From UBA5794 sp963714375 (GTDB lineage Bacteria > Actinomycetota > Acidimicrobiia > Spongiisociales > UBA5794): a DNA stretch of 64,000 bases. The stretch is from assembly GCA_963714375.1 (NCBI GenBank), contig CAVQOG010000008.1, forward strand, positions 124,001 through 188,000, written 5' to 3'. Below the pieces are notes generated by a model. That model was not told where the DNA came from and did not search any database. It saw only the letters and a program-made list of their open reading frames with translations. The position numbers and the translations under genes were made by a program. Positions 42,242 through 51,347 of the stretch are shown in pieces. Every line of letters begins with the position of its first letter. The first letter of the stretch is position 1.

Positions 42242-43006
42242 CTAGCCGTTCACCACCAAGGTGCCCATCATTCCGGAAGTTCCGTCCGAGTGCAGAGTGC
42301 AGAGGTACTCGTAGGTGCCAGGTGACGCATCCGTGAGGTCGACAAGCGCTTCTCCTCGCGGCCCAACCGTCACAGCGATATCGAGAGCCCCGAGTGTGAA
42401 GTCGTGCACGAAGGGATCGGAATTGGTGATCAAGAGCTTGCTCGCCGCTGGTGTGGTCGTGCTCTCCGGGTCGAAATCGAACTTGACCATGTCGATGACC
42501 GTGGCACCTTCGGCCTCGCTGTCTGGGACGTCTTGACGGGTGAAGATGAAGCCGAACAGAGACACGACCGCTGCCACGCCGACGATCCCTACGACGATGC
42601 GGGGCAGACGAGTCTCGACCGAGGTCGGGCCTTCCTCGCCCTTGCGGCTGGCGATGATCGCCCGGATTCCACCGACAAGCGACAGCACGATGCCCATGAC
42701 ATAGGCAACGGCGACCGTGAATTCGATCGGGATCTGAATACCTGGAGCAGACCGAATCGAAGAAAGAACCCCATCAACGACAGGACTGTACCGACGAGAC
42801 CGAGTGACCGGGCCCGTTGCGTGTCAGACCGATGAGCCAGGAACGCGACGCGGCCGACGTCTGCCGTTAGAACGACGAATATCGCGACGTCCTCGCCGTC
42901 GAGGAGAACAACGATCAGAAGTACCAGAACGAGGAACGCAGCTGCAAGTCACGACGAGTCCGGTTGTCTCGGCACGCGCGTGTGCGGGCCGCTGTGTGTC
43001 TTTCAT
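42242..43006 (-). pseudogene. Membrane-anchored cupredoxin-like protein, frameshifted N-terminal half
   Basis: The last 151 residues form an open frame: a membrane helix (IVVGIVGVAAVVSLFGFIF) then a cupredoxin domain with copper ligands His in FVHDFTLG and Cys-x-x-His near the end (YLCTLHSDGTSGMMG). Upstream, two further frames encode a start with GAAAGGATC ribosome site (43006), and helices such as LAAAFLVLVLLIVVLL and FTVAVAYVMGIVLSLVGG. Adding one C at CTCCAGG (about 42750) joins the second and third frames. Intact, it would be a four-helix membrane protein with an extracytoplasmic copper domain, perhaps an electron carrier. Confidence 0.7.
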
Positions 43007-43039
43007 GGATGATCCTTTCGGGGGAATGGTGCATGGCGG

Positions 43040-44041
43040 TTAGGCGCCTGCGGCCTCGCGTCTGGTGAACCGACGCAAGTTGTTCGAGTACGGATGTTTG
43101 GATATCCGGCGCTGCGGCTACGGCCACCGTCACCGGTGTCGTAGCCCGAAGCGTCGAGGTTCTAACTCCCCCCTCGATGAGGGCGCGTTCGCCCAGAATC
43201 GATCCGGGGCCAACTTCGGCAACGCGATGTCCGCCAACCTCCACGGACAGCACTCCGTCGAGGAGGAGGTACAGCTCGCTCCCGGGATCTCCCTGCTCGG
43301 TGAGGGTCGCGCCGGCAGCGAGCTTCCGGATCTTCGGCTTCTTGCCGGTTCCCTCATGATCTGGACCGAGAGTTGCCGTTCGAGCTGAGTCTCGACTGCG
43401 GTCACGATGGCCGGGGAATCAACATCGCCCCACGGCGTGTTGTCGCCGAAGCTCTCCTGAGTCCAGCCCTTGAAGTCGATCATTCCACTCTTGGCGACGA
43501 GATCGTTGCTGTCGTCGTAGATCCAGTGTCTCGGCATCTTGGACGCACCGGCGACGGCGTGGGTGTGCGACCCGTCTGTGCGCAGCGTCAACGTGAGGGT
43601 GGTCCACACGGTTGGCGAGACGATCTTGAGGAATGGCGGCCGCCTGATTCGTCCGAGGGAGGGGCGCCCGGTGCGGCCACCTGTCGTCTGTCTGAACGTC
43701 GCCGTGGTGGCGGTGACGACCGGCTCGGCCCGAAGGTCCGGGAACGAAACCGCGGGGATGGTGATACTTCCCGAGACCGATCGCGAGCGTCGTCGATCCC
43801 ATGTGGCCGCCCGCCGAGTAGCCGGCATCGACCACACGGCCGTCGTCCACTTCGATCCACGCCCGCAGCTCGTTCGCAAACCGAAGTCGGTCGGCAGCCG
43901 CAGTGCTTCGAGGTCGTCGATGTGCGCGGGAAGTGGGGCATCGTAGTGGCCGATCCCGATGTCGACCGGGACGCGGAGTGGCCCCGTCATCGCTTCAGAG
44001 GGAATCCAAGAAACGGAGGTGACTGATGATTCATAGCGCAT
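43040..44041 (-). pseudogene. Cyclic-nucleotide-binding-domain protein, multiply frameshifted
   Basis: The start at 44041 has a strong AAGGAGGACACC ribosome site. Reading across frames gives an N-terminal domain of unknown family (RVPVDIGIGHYDAPLP, then FANELRAWIEVDDGRVVDAGYSAGG-type, then WIYDDSNDLVAKSG) and a C-terminal cyclic-nucleotide-binding domain (LAAGATLTEQGDPGSELYLLLDG split over frames, then VAEVGPGSILGERALIEGG). The natural stop is probably TAA at 43042-43040. At least three frame changes are needed. It may sense the product of the cyclase encoded downstream on the other strand (inference). Confidence 0.65.
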
Positions 44042-44215
44042 AGGTGTCCTCCTTGTGACCCCGCGAGCGTGTCATCTCCTGACCGCGGAACCAGCGTGGT
44101 GGCCGCAGGCAAACGGGTGCCAGCCCCACCAAGACCTCGCGTCTGCACAATGGATAGGAGGGCCGAGCGGGGGAGAATGCACACACGTACACTCGCGCGA
44201 TTGGGGAGGACTGCG

Positions 44216-44890
44216 TTGACCATTTCGGTGTTTCTCGCCGACGACAACCTCATCGTGAGGGAAGGCGTCAAGGCGCTGCTCGATCTCGAAGAGGATCTGG
44301 AAATCGTCGGGCAGGCTGCCGACTTCGACGGACTCGTCGCTGGAGCGGAGTCGACCAATCCGAACGTCGTCGTCACCGACATTCGCATGCCCCCCAACTT
44401 TTCGCGCGAGGGGATCGAAGCCGCCAAGGAGGTGCGGAGGCGCCATCCGGGAACGGGCATCGTGATCCTTTCCCAATTCGATGACGCCGATTACGCCATA
44501 TCGCTGCTCTCGGATGGTGCGGCCGGCTACGCCTACCTCCTCAAGGACCGCGTCGGTGAAGGGAACCAGCTCGTCCGTGCTGTAAGCGCGGTCGCTGCGG
44601 GTGGATCGGTGCTCGACCCGAAGATCGTCGATGGGCTCACCACGCCGGCTCGGCAGGACGCTGCCTTCTCATCGGGAGAGGAGGAACTCCTTCAAATGGT
44701 CGCTGAGGGCCGCACCATCAACGCCATCGCGGGACATCTGCATACGACGCCGGCGGCAGCGGATGTAGCCATCGAGGATCTCTTCAAGCGACTCGCCGAA
44801 GGCCTCACGGCAGGCAGCGCCGACAGCTTGAAACGGCTTCGGTCGCTCCAGAAGGCGATCGTCGACCGCAAGGAACAGGGGGAATCCTGA
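44216..44890 (+). CDS. Response regulator receiver protein (possibly fused to the next cyclase)
   Basis: 224 aa. Receiver domain with acidic pocket Asp9-Asp10, phosphoacceptor Asp55 (VVVTDIRMP) and Lys in YLLKDRV. The C-terminal part resembles a degenerate LuxR-type helix region (SSGEEELLQMVAEGRTINAIAGHL), followed by a coiled linker (LRSLQKAIVDRKEQGE). TTG start at 44216 with GGGGAGGA 5 nt upstream is preferred over longer frames. One extra C in AATCC|TGAG would abolish the stop and continue into LSRLLPGGVAAQIFKAG of the cyclase, so the two may be one protein. Confidence 0.8.
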   Translation: MTISVFLADDNLIVREGVKALLDLEEDLEIVGQAADFDGLVAGAESTNPNVVVTDIRMPPNFSREGIEAAKEVRRRHPGTGIVILSQFDDADYAISLLSDGAAGYAYLLKDRVGEGNQLVRAVSAVAAGGSVLDPKIVDGLTTPARQDAAFSSGEEELLQMVAEGRTINAIAGHLHTTPAAADVAIEDLFKRLAEGLTAGSADSLKRLRSLQKAIVDRKEQGES

Positions 44891-44972
44891 GCCGGCTGCT
44901 CCCGGGAGGCGTTGCAGCACAGATCTTCAAGGCGGGCGCCAACCCGGTGAGACCGAGGAACTCACGGTCACC

Positions 44973-45518
44973 GTGCTCATGTCGGACATCCGCGGCTACA
45001 CGACGATCGCCGAGCACGCCGATCCGAGCGTGCTGGCCGGTCAGCTGAATTCGCACCGGTCGGCGATGAACGGAGCCATCCTCGGACACGGCGGCACCGT
45101 GATGCAGTTCGTCGGCGATGCCGTCATGGCAGTATTCGGCGCTCCAGTCGCTCAGGCCGACCATGCATCGCTCGCCGTGCAGGCCGCGGTCGCCATGCAC
45201 AGCGCCCAGCACGAGCTCAACGCCCACTGGAAGGCCGAGGGCAAGGAACCATTCGGGCTCGGCATCGGCGTGTCGACGGGGCTTGTCGCCGCCGCCCTTC
45301 TCGGCTCCGAAGAGCGCCTCGAGTACACCCTCGTCGGAGACACCGTGAACCTCACCCAGCGACTGCAGCAGTGGGCAGAACCGGGAGAGACCGTTCTCAG
45401 CCAACCTACGTGGGACGCCCTCGAGGATCGACCCGGTTCCGATGAGCTGAAAGCCGCAATCGTCAAGGGCAGGGAGACCCCGGTCGGTGGGTACCGGTTC
45501 CCAAGGCGGCCAGCGTGA
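44973..45518 (+). CDS. Class III adenylate/guanylate cyclase domain
   Basis: 181 aa from the GTG at 44973. Metal-binding Asp in MSDIRGYTTIAE, GGTVMQFVGDAVMAVFG with the second Asp, and the GSEERLEYTLVGDTVNLTQRL region give a complete catalytic core. The frame upstream (about 44887-44940) encodes LSRLLPGGVAAQIFKAG, a typical lead-in helix, but is one base out of phase; one extra C in GCGCCAACCC corrects it. The gene therefore probably starts earlier or is fused to the response regulator. Stop overlaps the start of the first histidine kinase (GTGA). Confidence 0.8.
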   Translation: MLMSDIRGYTTIAEHADPSVLAGQLNSHRSAMNGAILGHGGTVMQFVGDAVMAVFGAPVAQADHASLAVQAAVAMHSAQHELNAHWKAEGKEPFGLGIGVSTGLVAAALLGSEERLEYTLVGDTVNLTQRLQQWAEPGETVLSQPTWDALEDRPGSDELKAAIVKGRETPVGGYRFPRRPA

Positions 45519-47640
45519 GCGCCGGCGACGGCTCGATGTCGGAACCCGCCAGGGTGGCACGCGTCTTCTCGGAGATGATTCGCTGATTCTCGGCGCTTGG
45601 TGGGAATGGTCGCCCTCGTCGTGGTTGGCGGATGGGACTTCCTCATCGACTCACTCGCTCTCAACTTCGGCGCGCTCGCCATCATGCTGGGAGTCCTCAC
45701 CTGGTTGATGATTCCTACACAGAGTCGCAACGGATCGGTCTGGGCCATCGCGTGGGCGGCAGTGTTCGCAGCGCTCTTCACCGTCCGGGCTGGCGCCGCC
45801 GTCTGGATCACGAACGCTCGCTGCCCGGCCTGACCTTCTGCGAGTTCGAGCAGCTGAGCCCTGCCGATCTCCCAACGGTCGCGTCCTTTGCGGTGTCGTT
45901 CAGGTTCTGGACCGTGGTGCCCGCTTTCTGGCTCCCGCTCACCCTCGGTCTGTTGCTGTTCCCGAACGGTCACCCGCCGCACTCCACGGTGGAAGTGGGT
46001 GGGCGGGTGGAGCATCCTCGCGATCGCTCTCGCCACACGGCCACGGCTGTCGCCCAGAACCCTTGGAGCACGTTGCCGGTCAGCTCTGCGGAGACCACCG
46101 TTCCGGGCATCCTCGGGTCCCTCAACGATGCCGGATTCGCACTCGCGTCCATGGCTGCCGTGGCGTCGGTGGCGTCGCTGGTCGTGCGCTATCGCCGGAG
46201 TCTGGGTGTCGAGACGCAGCCAGATTCGCTGGATCGCGTTCGGTGGAGGCGTCTATGTCTTCTCGCTCGTGGTCGGTGGCAACTTCCCGGCGTCCCGATC
46301 GTCGATGCCGCTGGTGGTCTCGTCGCACAGTCAGCTCTCGTGGCGTCATACGGCATCGCCATCACGAAGTATCGGCTCTATGACATCGACGTCGTCATTT
46401 CCAAGACCGTCACGTACGGCGTTCTCGCCGCCTTCATCACGGGTGTATATGCACTGATCGTGGTCGGTATCGGTTCGCTGGTTGGAAGCAGTGACGAACC
46501 GAACCTCGCCTTGTCGATCGCCGCGGTCGCGATCGTGGCGGTGGCTTTCGAACCGCTGCGTCGCCGTGTCCAGCACTGGGCGAACGTGTTGGTGTACGGC
46601 AGGCGGGCAACACCGTACGAGGTGCTGTCGAACGCCACGGCGCGGCTCGCGGGACGAGCGACCCCGACGATGCGCTCACTCAGCTCACCGCCCTCGATCG
46701 GCGAAGGCACTGGAGCGTCCGAGGTCGTGCTGTGGCTTGTTGTCGGCGATGCGGTGCTGCCTCGGTCCGCTGCGCCGTTCGAGGCGCTCGAAGATCTCCG
46801 CCCCGTTGCCTGCCACCGATGCGGAGCATCGGGCTGCACTCCCGGGCGATCGCGTGGTCCCCGTTCGATACCGGGGCGAGGTACTCGGAGCACTGAGCAT
46901 CACCAAAGCCAAGGGGGACCCAGTTACCGACGCCGACGACAAGTTGCTCAACGACGTGGCGGCGGGGGTCGGCGGGCTCTTGCGCAACATCAGCCTCAAT
47001 GCGGAGCTCGCCGAACGTGCCGAGCAACTCCGCGCTGTCGCGTCGACGCCTGGTCGCCGCCCACGATGCCGAGCGCCACCGGCTGGAGCGCGACCTCCAT
47101 GACGGTGCGCAGCAACAGGTTGTTGCCCTCAAGGTCAAACTCGGAATCGCTCGAACGCTTGCCGAACGTGAGGGCGCGGAGCACGTCGCCACCATCGTTA
47201 CGGAGTCTCGCCGACACGACGCAGCAGGCTGTCGACGGCATGCGAGCGGTTGCCCACGGCATCTACCCGCCGCTTCTCGAGGCGGAGGGTCTCGCGGCGG
47301 CACTCAATGCGGCGAGGCGAACCATCTCGATGCCCGTTGACATTGCTGTTACCCGGTTGGATCGCTACGAGCGCTCGGTAGAGGAGAGCGTCTACTTCGC
47401 TGTCCTGGGCACGGTCACCGACGCCGTCGACGCCGGTGCCACTCTGGCAGGCATCTCGTTGGATGGCAGCGACGACCGGGTTCGGTTCGTTGTCGATGTG
47501 GATGTGGCTCCCGGTGACCTCGTTTCGATCACCGACCGTATCGACGCTCTCGGCGGGGTGCTTACGCCATCACGAGTAAGGCCACCGGGCAACGTGTGAC
47601 CGGTATCGTGCCGAGCGCACCGTTGGTGGTCTCCGCATGA
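45515..47640 (+). pseudogene. Sensor histidine kinase 1, multiply frameshifted
   Basis: Reading across frames: short N-terminus from GTG 45515, membrane helices (MVALVVVGGWDFLIDSLAL; FWTVVPAFWLPLTLGLLLF; IAITKYRLYDIDVVISKTV; GVLAAFITGVYALIVVGIG), a GAF-like region ending VTDADDKLLNDVAAGVGGL, the HisKA_3 dimerisation helix with phospho-His in LERDLHDGAQQQ, and GIYPPLLEAEGLAAAL followed by a degenerate ATPase domain ending near TGIVPSAPLV. At least six frame changes are needed; those at about 45,585, 45,600 and 45,830 are cured by adding one C. Stop at 47640 overlaps the next kinase's ATG. Confidence 0.75.
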
Positions 47641-48297
47641 GCAAACCGAACGCATCGAGCCACGCGCTGATCGAGACGGACCACGGTAGATCGACCGTCC
47701 GGCCGTACGTCCGGAGGCGTGCGATCGCTCCGGCTCCAGTACGCCGTCATCGCCGTCACGGGAGGGTTGATCGTCTTCGAAGCGTTCACCGCCCCCACCG
47801 CGGGGGACCTCGTGGCCGTCCTGCTCCCGCTGTCATTTCTCGTTGTTGGCGGTTTCGTGGCAATTCGTCAGTCGGACAATGTCGAAGCCCAGCTGCTGCT
47901 CTTCACCGCGCTGGCGTGGGCCGTCGCCCTCGACCGTTCCGTTCGATGGGTCCTGGGTCATCCCCTTGTCGCTGATGACCATCCACCTCCTCCTGCGGTT
48001 TCCCGACGGGGAATTGGTGTCGCGGCGATGGCAACCCTTCTCGTGGTTCTGCATCGTGATGCCCATCGTGGTGGCAATCGTTGTCTCCACGTCGTCGGAA
48101 GTCCGCGAGGTCGGTGGTCCCAATCCGTACTACGTCGGATGGACCGCAGCGCTGGTCCCCCTGACTCGCTCTCCTCCCGATCGCGATGGTGGTGAGCGTC
48201 GGGTCGTTGATCGTTCGCTATCGACGATCGGGGTCGCTCCAGCGTCTCCAAATGCGCTGGATAGCGTTCGCTGGCGCATGGATCGTGGCCGTGTGGG
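47637..48297 (+). pseudogene. Frameshifted N-terminal part of histidine kinase 2
   Basis: The ATG at 47637 overlaps the kinase 1 stop (ATGA). Frames then change near 47,725, 47,965 and 48,180, joining LRLQYAVIAVTGGLIVFEAFTA, a LLLRFPDGELVSRRW loop and SVGSLIVRYRRSGSLQRL, the same membrane-helix plan as kinase 1. It continues into the intact portion below. Confidence 0.65.
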
Positions 48298-49743
48298 TTG
48301 TCACCCTGGCCGTCTCGCTCGCTTTCGACCAGATCCAAGGTGACAAACAGCGTCGACCGGAGCTGGTTCGACGCCGGCTACCCAACCTGGGTCCTCGGCC
48401 TCCAGACGCTCTCGTTGTTGTCGTTCCTCCTCGTTCCGCTTTCGTTCGGAATCGCGATCGCCAAGTTCCACCTGTACGAGATCGACGTGATCATTTCTCG
48501 GTCGATTGCGTTCGGCTTGCTTGCTGTGTTCATCGGTGGTGTGTACGTGTTAATAGTGGTGGGCATCGGGGAGTTGCTCGGCGGCGGCGATGGTGCGAGT
48601 TTTGGTTTGTCGGTCGCTGCGACGGCAGCTGTGGCGATTGCGTTTCAGCCGGTGCGTGCCAGGGTTGAGATGTGGGCGAACTGGTTGGTGTATGGGAAGC
48701 GTGCAACGCCGTATGAGGTTTTGGCTCGGTTCTCTCATCGTGCTGCGGAGGAGTCGGATTCGGATGTTTTGGGTCGGATTCCTCATTTGATTGTGGATGG
48801 GACGGGGGCGGTTGAGGCGAACCTGTGGGTCCGTTCAGGGTCAGGTTTTGAGCGTGTGTCGACGTGGCCAGAGAGCGATGTGTCTCGGCGTATCGACGAC
48901 GAGGTGTTTGGCGATCCGGATGCGGATGTGTCGTTGCCGGTGTTCCATGACGGTGAGCTCCTCGGTGGAATCTCGCTCGTGAATGCCAGGGGCTCGTCGT
49001 TTTCGCCACCTGAGATTGAGCTTCTTGAGAACCTTGTGGATGGGCTGGGGTTGACGTTGCGCAATAGCCAGCTGACGGCAACGTTGCGTCGTCAGGTGAA
49101 GGATCTTCAGCGTTCTCGTGATCGTGTTGTGTCGGCTGCTGATGAGGCGAGGCGGAGTTTGGAGCATGATCTCGATAGTGGCCCTCAGCAGCAGTTGGTC
49201 GCGGTGAAGGTGAAGCTTGGACCGATCAGGATGTTGGCGGAGAAGGCTGGTGCTGACAAGACCGCCACAGTGCTTGCAGATATCGAGTCCCAGACAGCGG
49301 ATGCGATCAAGGCAGTGCGCGATTTCGCCGCTGGGATCTATCCGCCGCTGCTTGGGGCCGAAGGTCTCGCAGTCGCACTTTCGCAGGAAATCCGCAGGGC
49401 CGCCGTGCCTGTTGAACTGGAACCGGATGGGATCGGTCGGTACCCACGCGGCGTCGAGTCCGCTGTGTACTTTTCGATCTTGGAGGCGCTTCAGAACACC
49501 GCCAAGTATGCCCACGCATCACGCGCGGGCGTCAGGCTTTGGGAGGACGACGGTGACCTTCGGTTCGAGGTGCGAGATGACGGGGCCGGGTTCGACTCGG
49601 CAACTGTCAACCGCGGGATGGGTCTGAATGGAATTGGTGATCGCATCGACACCATCGGCGGATCATGGACCATTGTCTCAAGCCCAGGGAACGGAACCGT
49701 CGTCACCGGATCCGTACCGGTCAGGGAATCCGCCTCCGTTTAG
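48298..49743 (+). CDS. Sensor histidine kinase 2, C-terminal part, phospho-His site altered
   Basis: From about 48,345 the frame is intact. Membrane helices (LLSFLLVPLSFGIAIAKFHLYEID; SIAFGLLAVFIGGVYVLIVVGIG), a GAF-like domain, the HisKA_3 helix and a full HATPase domain (N-box region YFSILEALQNTAKYAH, G1 DDGAGFD, G2 GMGLNGIGDR) are present. Where kinase 1 has DLHDG, this protein has DLDSG (EHDLDSGPQQQ), so the usual phospho-accepting His is missing although a His lies two residues earlier. It may be a pseudokinase partner of kinase 1. The TTG at 48298 is only the open-frame limit. Stop overlaps the convergent regulator by 4 nt. Confidence 0.8.
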   Translation: MSPWPSRSLSTRSKVTNSVDRSWFDAGYPTWVLGLQTLSLLSFLLVPLSFGIAIAKFHLYEIDVIISRSIAFGLLAVFIGGVYVLIVVGIGELLGGGDGASFGLSVAATAAVAIAFQPVRARVEMWANWLVYGKRATPYEVLARFSHRAAEESDSDVLGRIPHLIVDGTGAVEANLWVRSGSGFERVSTWPESDVSRRIDDEVFGDPDADVSLPVFHDGELLGGISLVNARGSSFSPPEIELLENLVDGLGLTLRNSQLTATLRRQVKDLQRSRDRVVSAADEARRSLEHDLDSGPQQQLVAVKVKLGPIRMLAEKAGADKTATVLADIESQTADAIKAVRDFAAGIYPPLLGAEGLAVALSQEIRRAAVPVELEPDGIGRYPRGVESAVYFSILEALQNTAKYAHASRAGVRLWEDDGDLRFEVRDDGAGFDSATVNRGMGLNGIGDRIDTIGGSWTIVSSPGNGTVVTGSVPVRESASV

Positions 49744-50126
49744 CTCGGATCCGCGAGCGCCCACATCTCTGCGAGAGTGTCGAATCCGAACTGTGACTTC
49801 GGAACGAAGCCGACCGCTCCGGCGGCGATCGCCACACTGTCGTAGTCCCCGGATTCGTGCGTCGACATCACGACGACCGCGGGGGCATCGGGGAGTGCGC
49901 GGATTCTTCGGGTCGTCTCGATACCGTCGATGCCTGGCATTTGAACGTCCATGAGGACGAGATCGGGATTGAGTTGTTCGACGAGTTCGATTGCTTCGAG
50001 GCCGTTCGCCGCCTCGCCAACGACGTCAAACCCATCAGTCATATCAACAACCATGCGAGACGCCTCCAAGAAAGGCATCTGGTCGTCGACAATCAATACG
50101 CGCACGTTCCCAGTTGTTGTTTCCAC
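49740..50126 (-). CDS. Single-domain response regulator (CheY-like)
   Basis: About 128 aa, receiver only. Asp14-Asp15 pocket, phosphoacceptor Asp60 (LVLMDVQMPG), a Thr/Ser switch in VVVMSTHESGD and Lys in GFVPKSQF. No output domain, so it acts by protein contact or phosphorelay. GTG at 50126 chosen; a TTG at 50144 is possible. It is tail-to-tail with histidine kinase 2 and downstream of the NarL-type regulator. Confidence 0.83.
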   Translation of the reverse strand: METTTGNVRVLIVDDQMPFLEASRMVVDMTDGFDVVGEAANGLEAIELVEQLNPDLVLMDVQMPGIDGIETTRRIRALPDAPAVVVMSTHESGDYDSVAIAAGAVGFVPKSQFGFDTLAEMWALADPS

Positions 50127-50201
50127 CCCACCATGATGTACCAATCCGACCCGAGTTGCGAGCGTGCCACCTTTGTTCTTTCGGGTGGGGCTAGCACCAC
50201 C

Positions 50202-50867
50202 TCAGCGTGACTCCGAGAGGTACACCAGAACTGCACGGACCCGTCGATTGCTGTCGGATTCCTGGGTCAGATCGAGCTTCATGAAGATCGAGTTGATGTG
50301 TTTCTCGACTGACCGGGGTGAGATGAACAGGTCGTCGCCGATTGCAGCGTTGCTCTTGCCCTGGGCCATGTGCGACAGCACCTCTGCTTCGCGCTCGGTC
50401 AGGCGGTCGATGGCAGTCGGCGTTTCCGGTGACCGAGCGTTGATCAGTGCATCAACGACCTGCGGGTCGATGACGGAGCCGCCTTCGTGGACGCGATGAA
50501 TGGCCGCGGCCAGTTCGTCCGGATTGGCCACCCGCTCCTTCAGCAAGTACGCGCGCCCGTTCGAACCGCCAGCGAAGAGATGGATCGCATAGTCGGGTTC
50601 GACGAACTGGCTGAGCACAACGATCCCGATGTCGGGTCGATCCTCGCGCATCTGAATGGCGGCTCGGATGCCCTCGTCGGTTTGCGTCGGGGGCATGCGG
50701 ATATCCGTGACGACGACGTCGGGATCATGGTCTGCAACCGCTTCCAGCAGCTCGTCGTAGTCGGAGCACAAAGCGACCAGGTCGAAATCGGTATGAAGCG
50801 CCAACACCGCGGCGATGCCTTCGCGCATCAGCACGTTGTCTTCGGCTACCACCACCCTGAGTGTCAT
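50202..50867 (-). CDS. NarL/FixJ-type response regulator
   Basis: 221 aa. Receiver domain with Asp55 (VVVTDIRMP) and LuxR HTH (LTEREAEVLSHMAQGKSNAAIGDDLFISPRS, about 155-205 in segments). The receiver closely resembles that of the regulator at 44216 (both VVVTDIRMPP and YLLK-R-V), suggesting both serve the HisKA_3 kinases encoded here. Start ATG 50867; the longer frame has no family similarity. Transcribed toward the CheY-like gene, 75 nt away. Confidence 0.88.
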   Translation of the reverse strand: MTLRVVVAEDNVLMREGIAAVLALHTDFDLVALCSDYDELLEAVADHDPDVVVTDIRMPPTQTDEGIRAAIQMREDRPDIGIVVLSQFVEPDYAIHLFAGGSNGRAYLLKERVANPDELAAAIHRVHEGGSVIDPQVVDALINARSPETPTAIDRLTEREAEVLSHMAQGKSNAAIGDDLFISPRSVEKHINSIFMKLDLTQESDSNRRVRAVLVYLSESR

Positions 50868-50949
50868 GGGGAGACAGTGTAGTTCGCCGATCCCGAACCA
50901 CCCGAGCGGCGCGGAGGGTTGGAGACCCGACAAGGCGGGTTCTCTTGAC

Positions 50950-51342
50950 CTAGTACGGAAGCGCGACAGCGGCGGCGAAGATCCCGATTGAGAGCAGCAG
51001 GATGAATGCCTGCATGATGCCCCGGATCGCAGGCGGGGTCCTCCTGGCTGTGAACTGGTGCACAAGGGCAACGACAATCACGATCGTGATGAGGTTCCAC
51101 TTCAAGAAGAAGTACTCCGGCTGGGCCTTGTCGATGAAGTAGAGCCGTACCCCCGTTGCGAGAGCGGTTGCCATCGCGACCCAAGACACGACTGAGAATC
51201 GTTTCGCCGTTGCCTGGAGCACGGACCGATCGTCGGTTGCAGAACGGATCGCCGAGACGAGGAAACCGAGGATGATGAGACCTCCCGTCCAAGTGGCGGC
51301 GGCGACGAGATGCAGGGTCTTGACGAGTTCGAGTTCGCTCAC
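50950..51342 (-). CDS. CopD-like four-helix membrane protein
   Basis: 130 aa with four predicted helices. KTLHLVAAATWTGGLIIL at the N-terminus, with His11 and the WTGG turn, is the start of the CopD/DUF2269-like family; a second His lies in VVALVHQFTARR. Members are linked to copper or haem in membranes, function mostly unproven. GTG start. Five nucleotides behind the PAC2 gene stop, so probably co-transcribed. Confidence 0.7.
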   Translation of the reverse strand: MSELELVKTLHLVAAATWTGGLIILGFLVSAIRSATDDRSVLQATAKRFSVVSWVAMATALATGVRLYFIDKAQPEYFFLKWNLITIVIVVALVHQFTARRTPPAIRGIMQAFILLLSIGIFAAAVALPY

Positions 51343-51347
51343 GGTGC

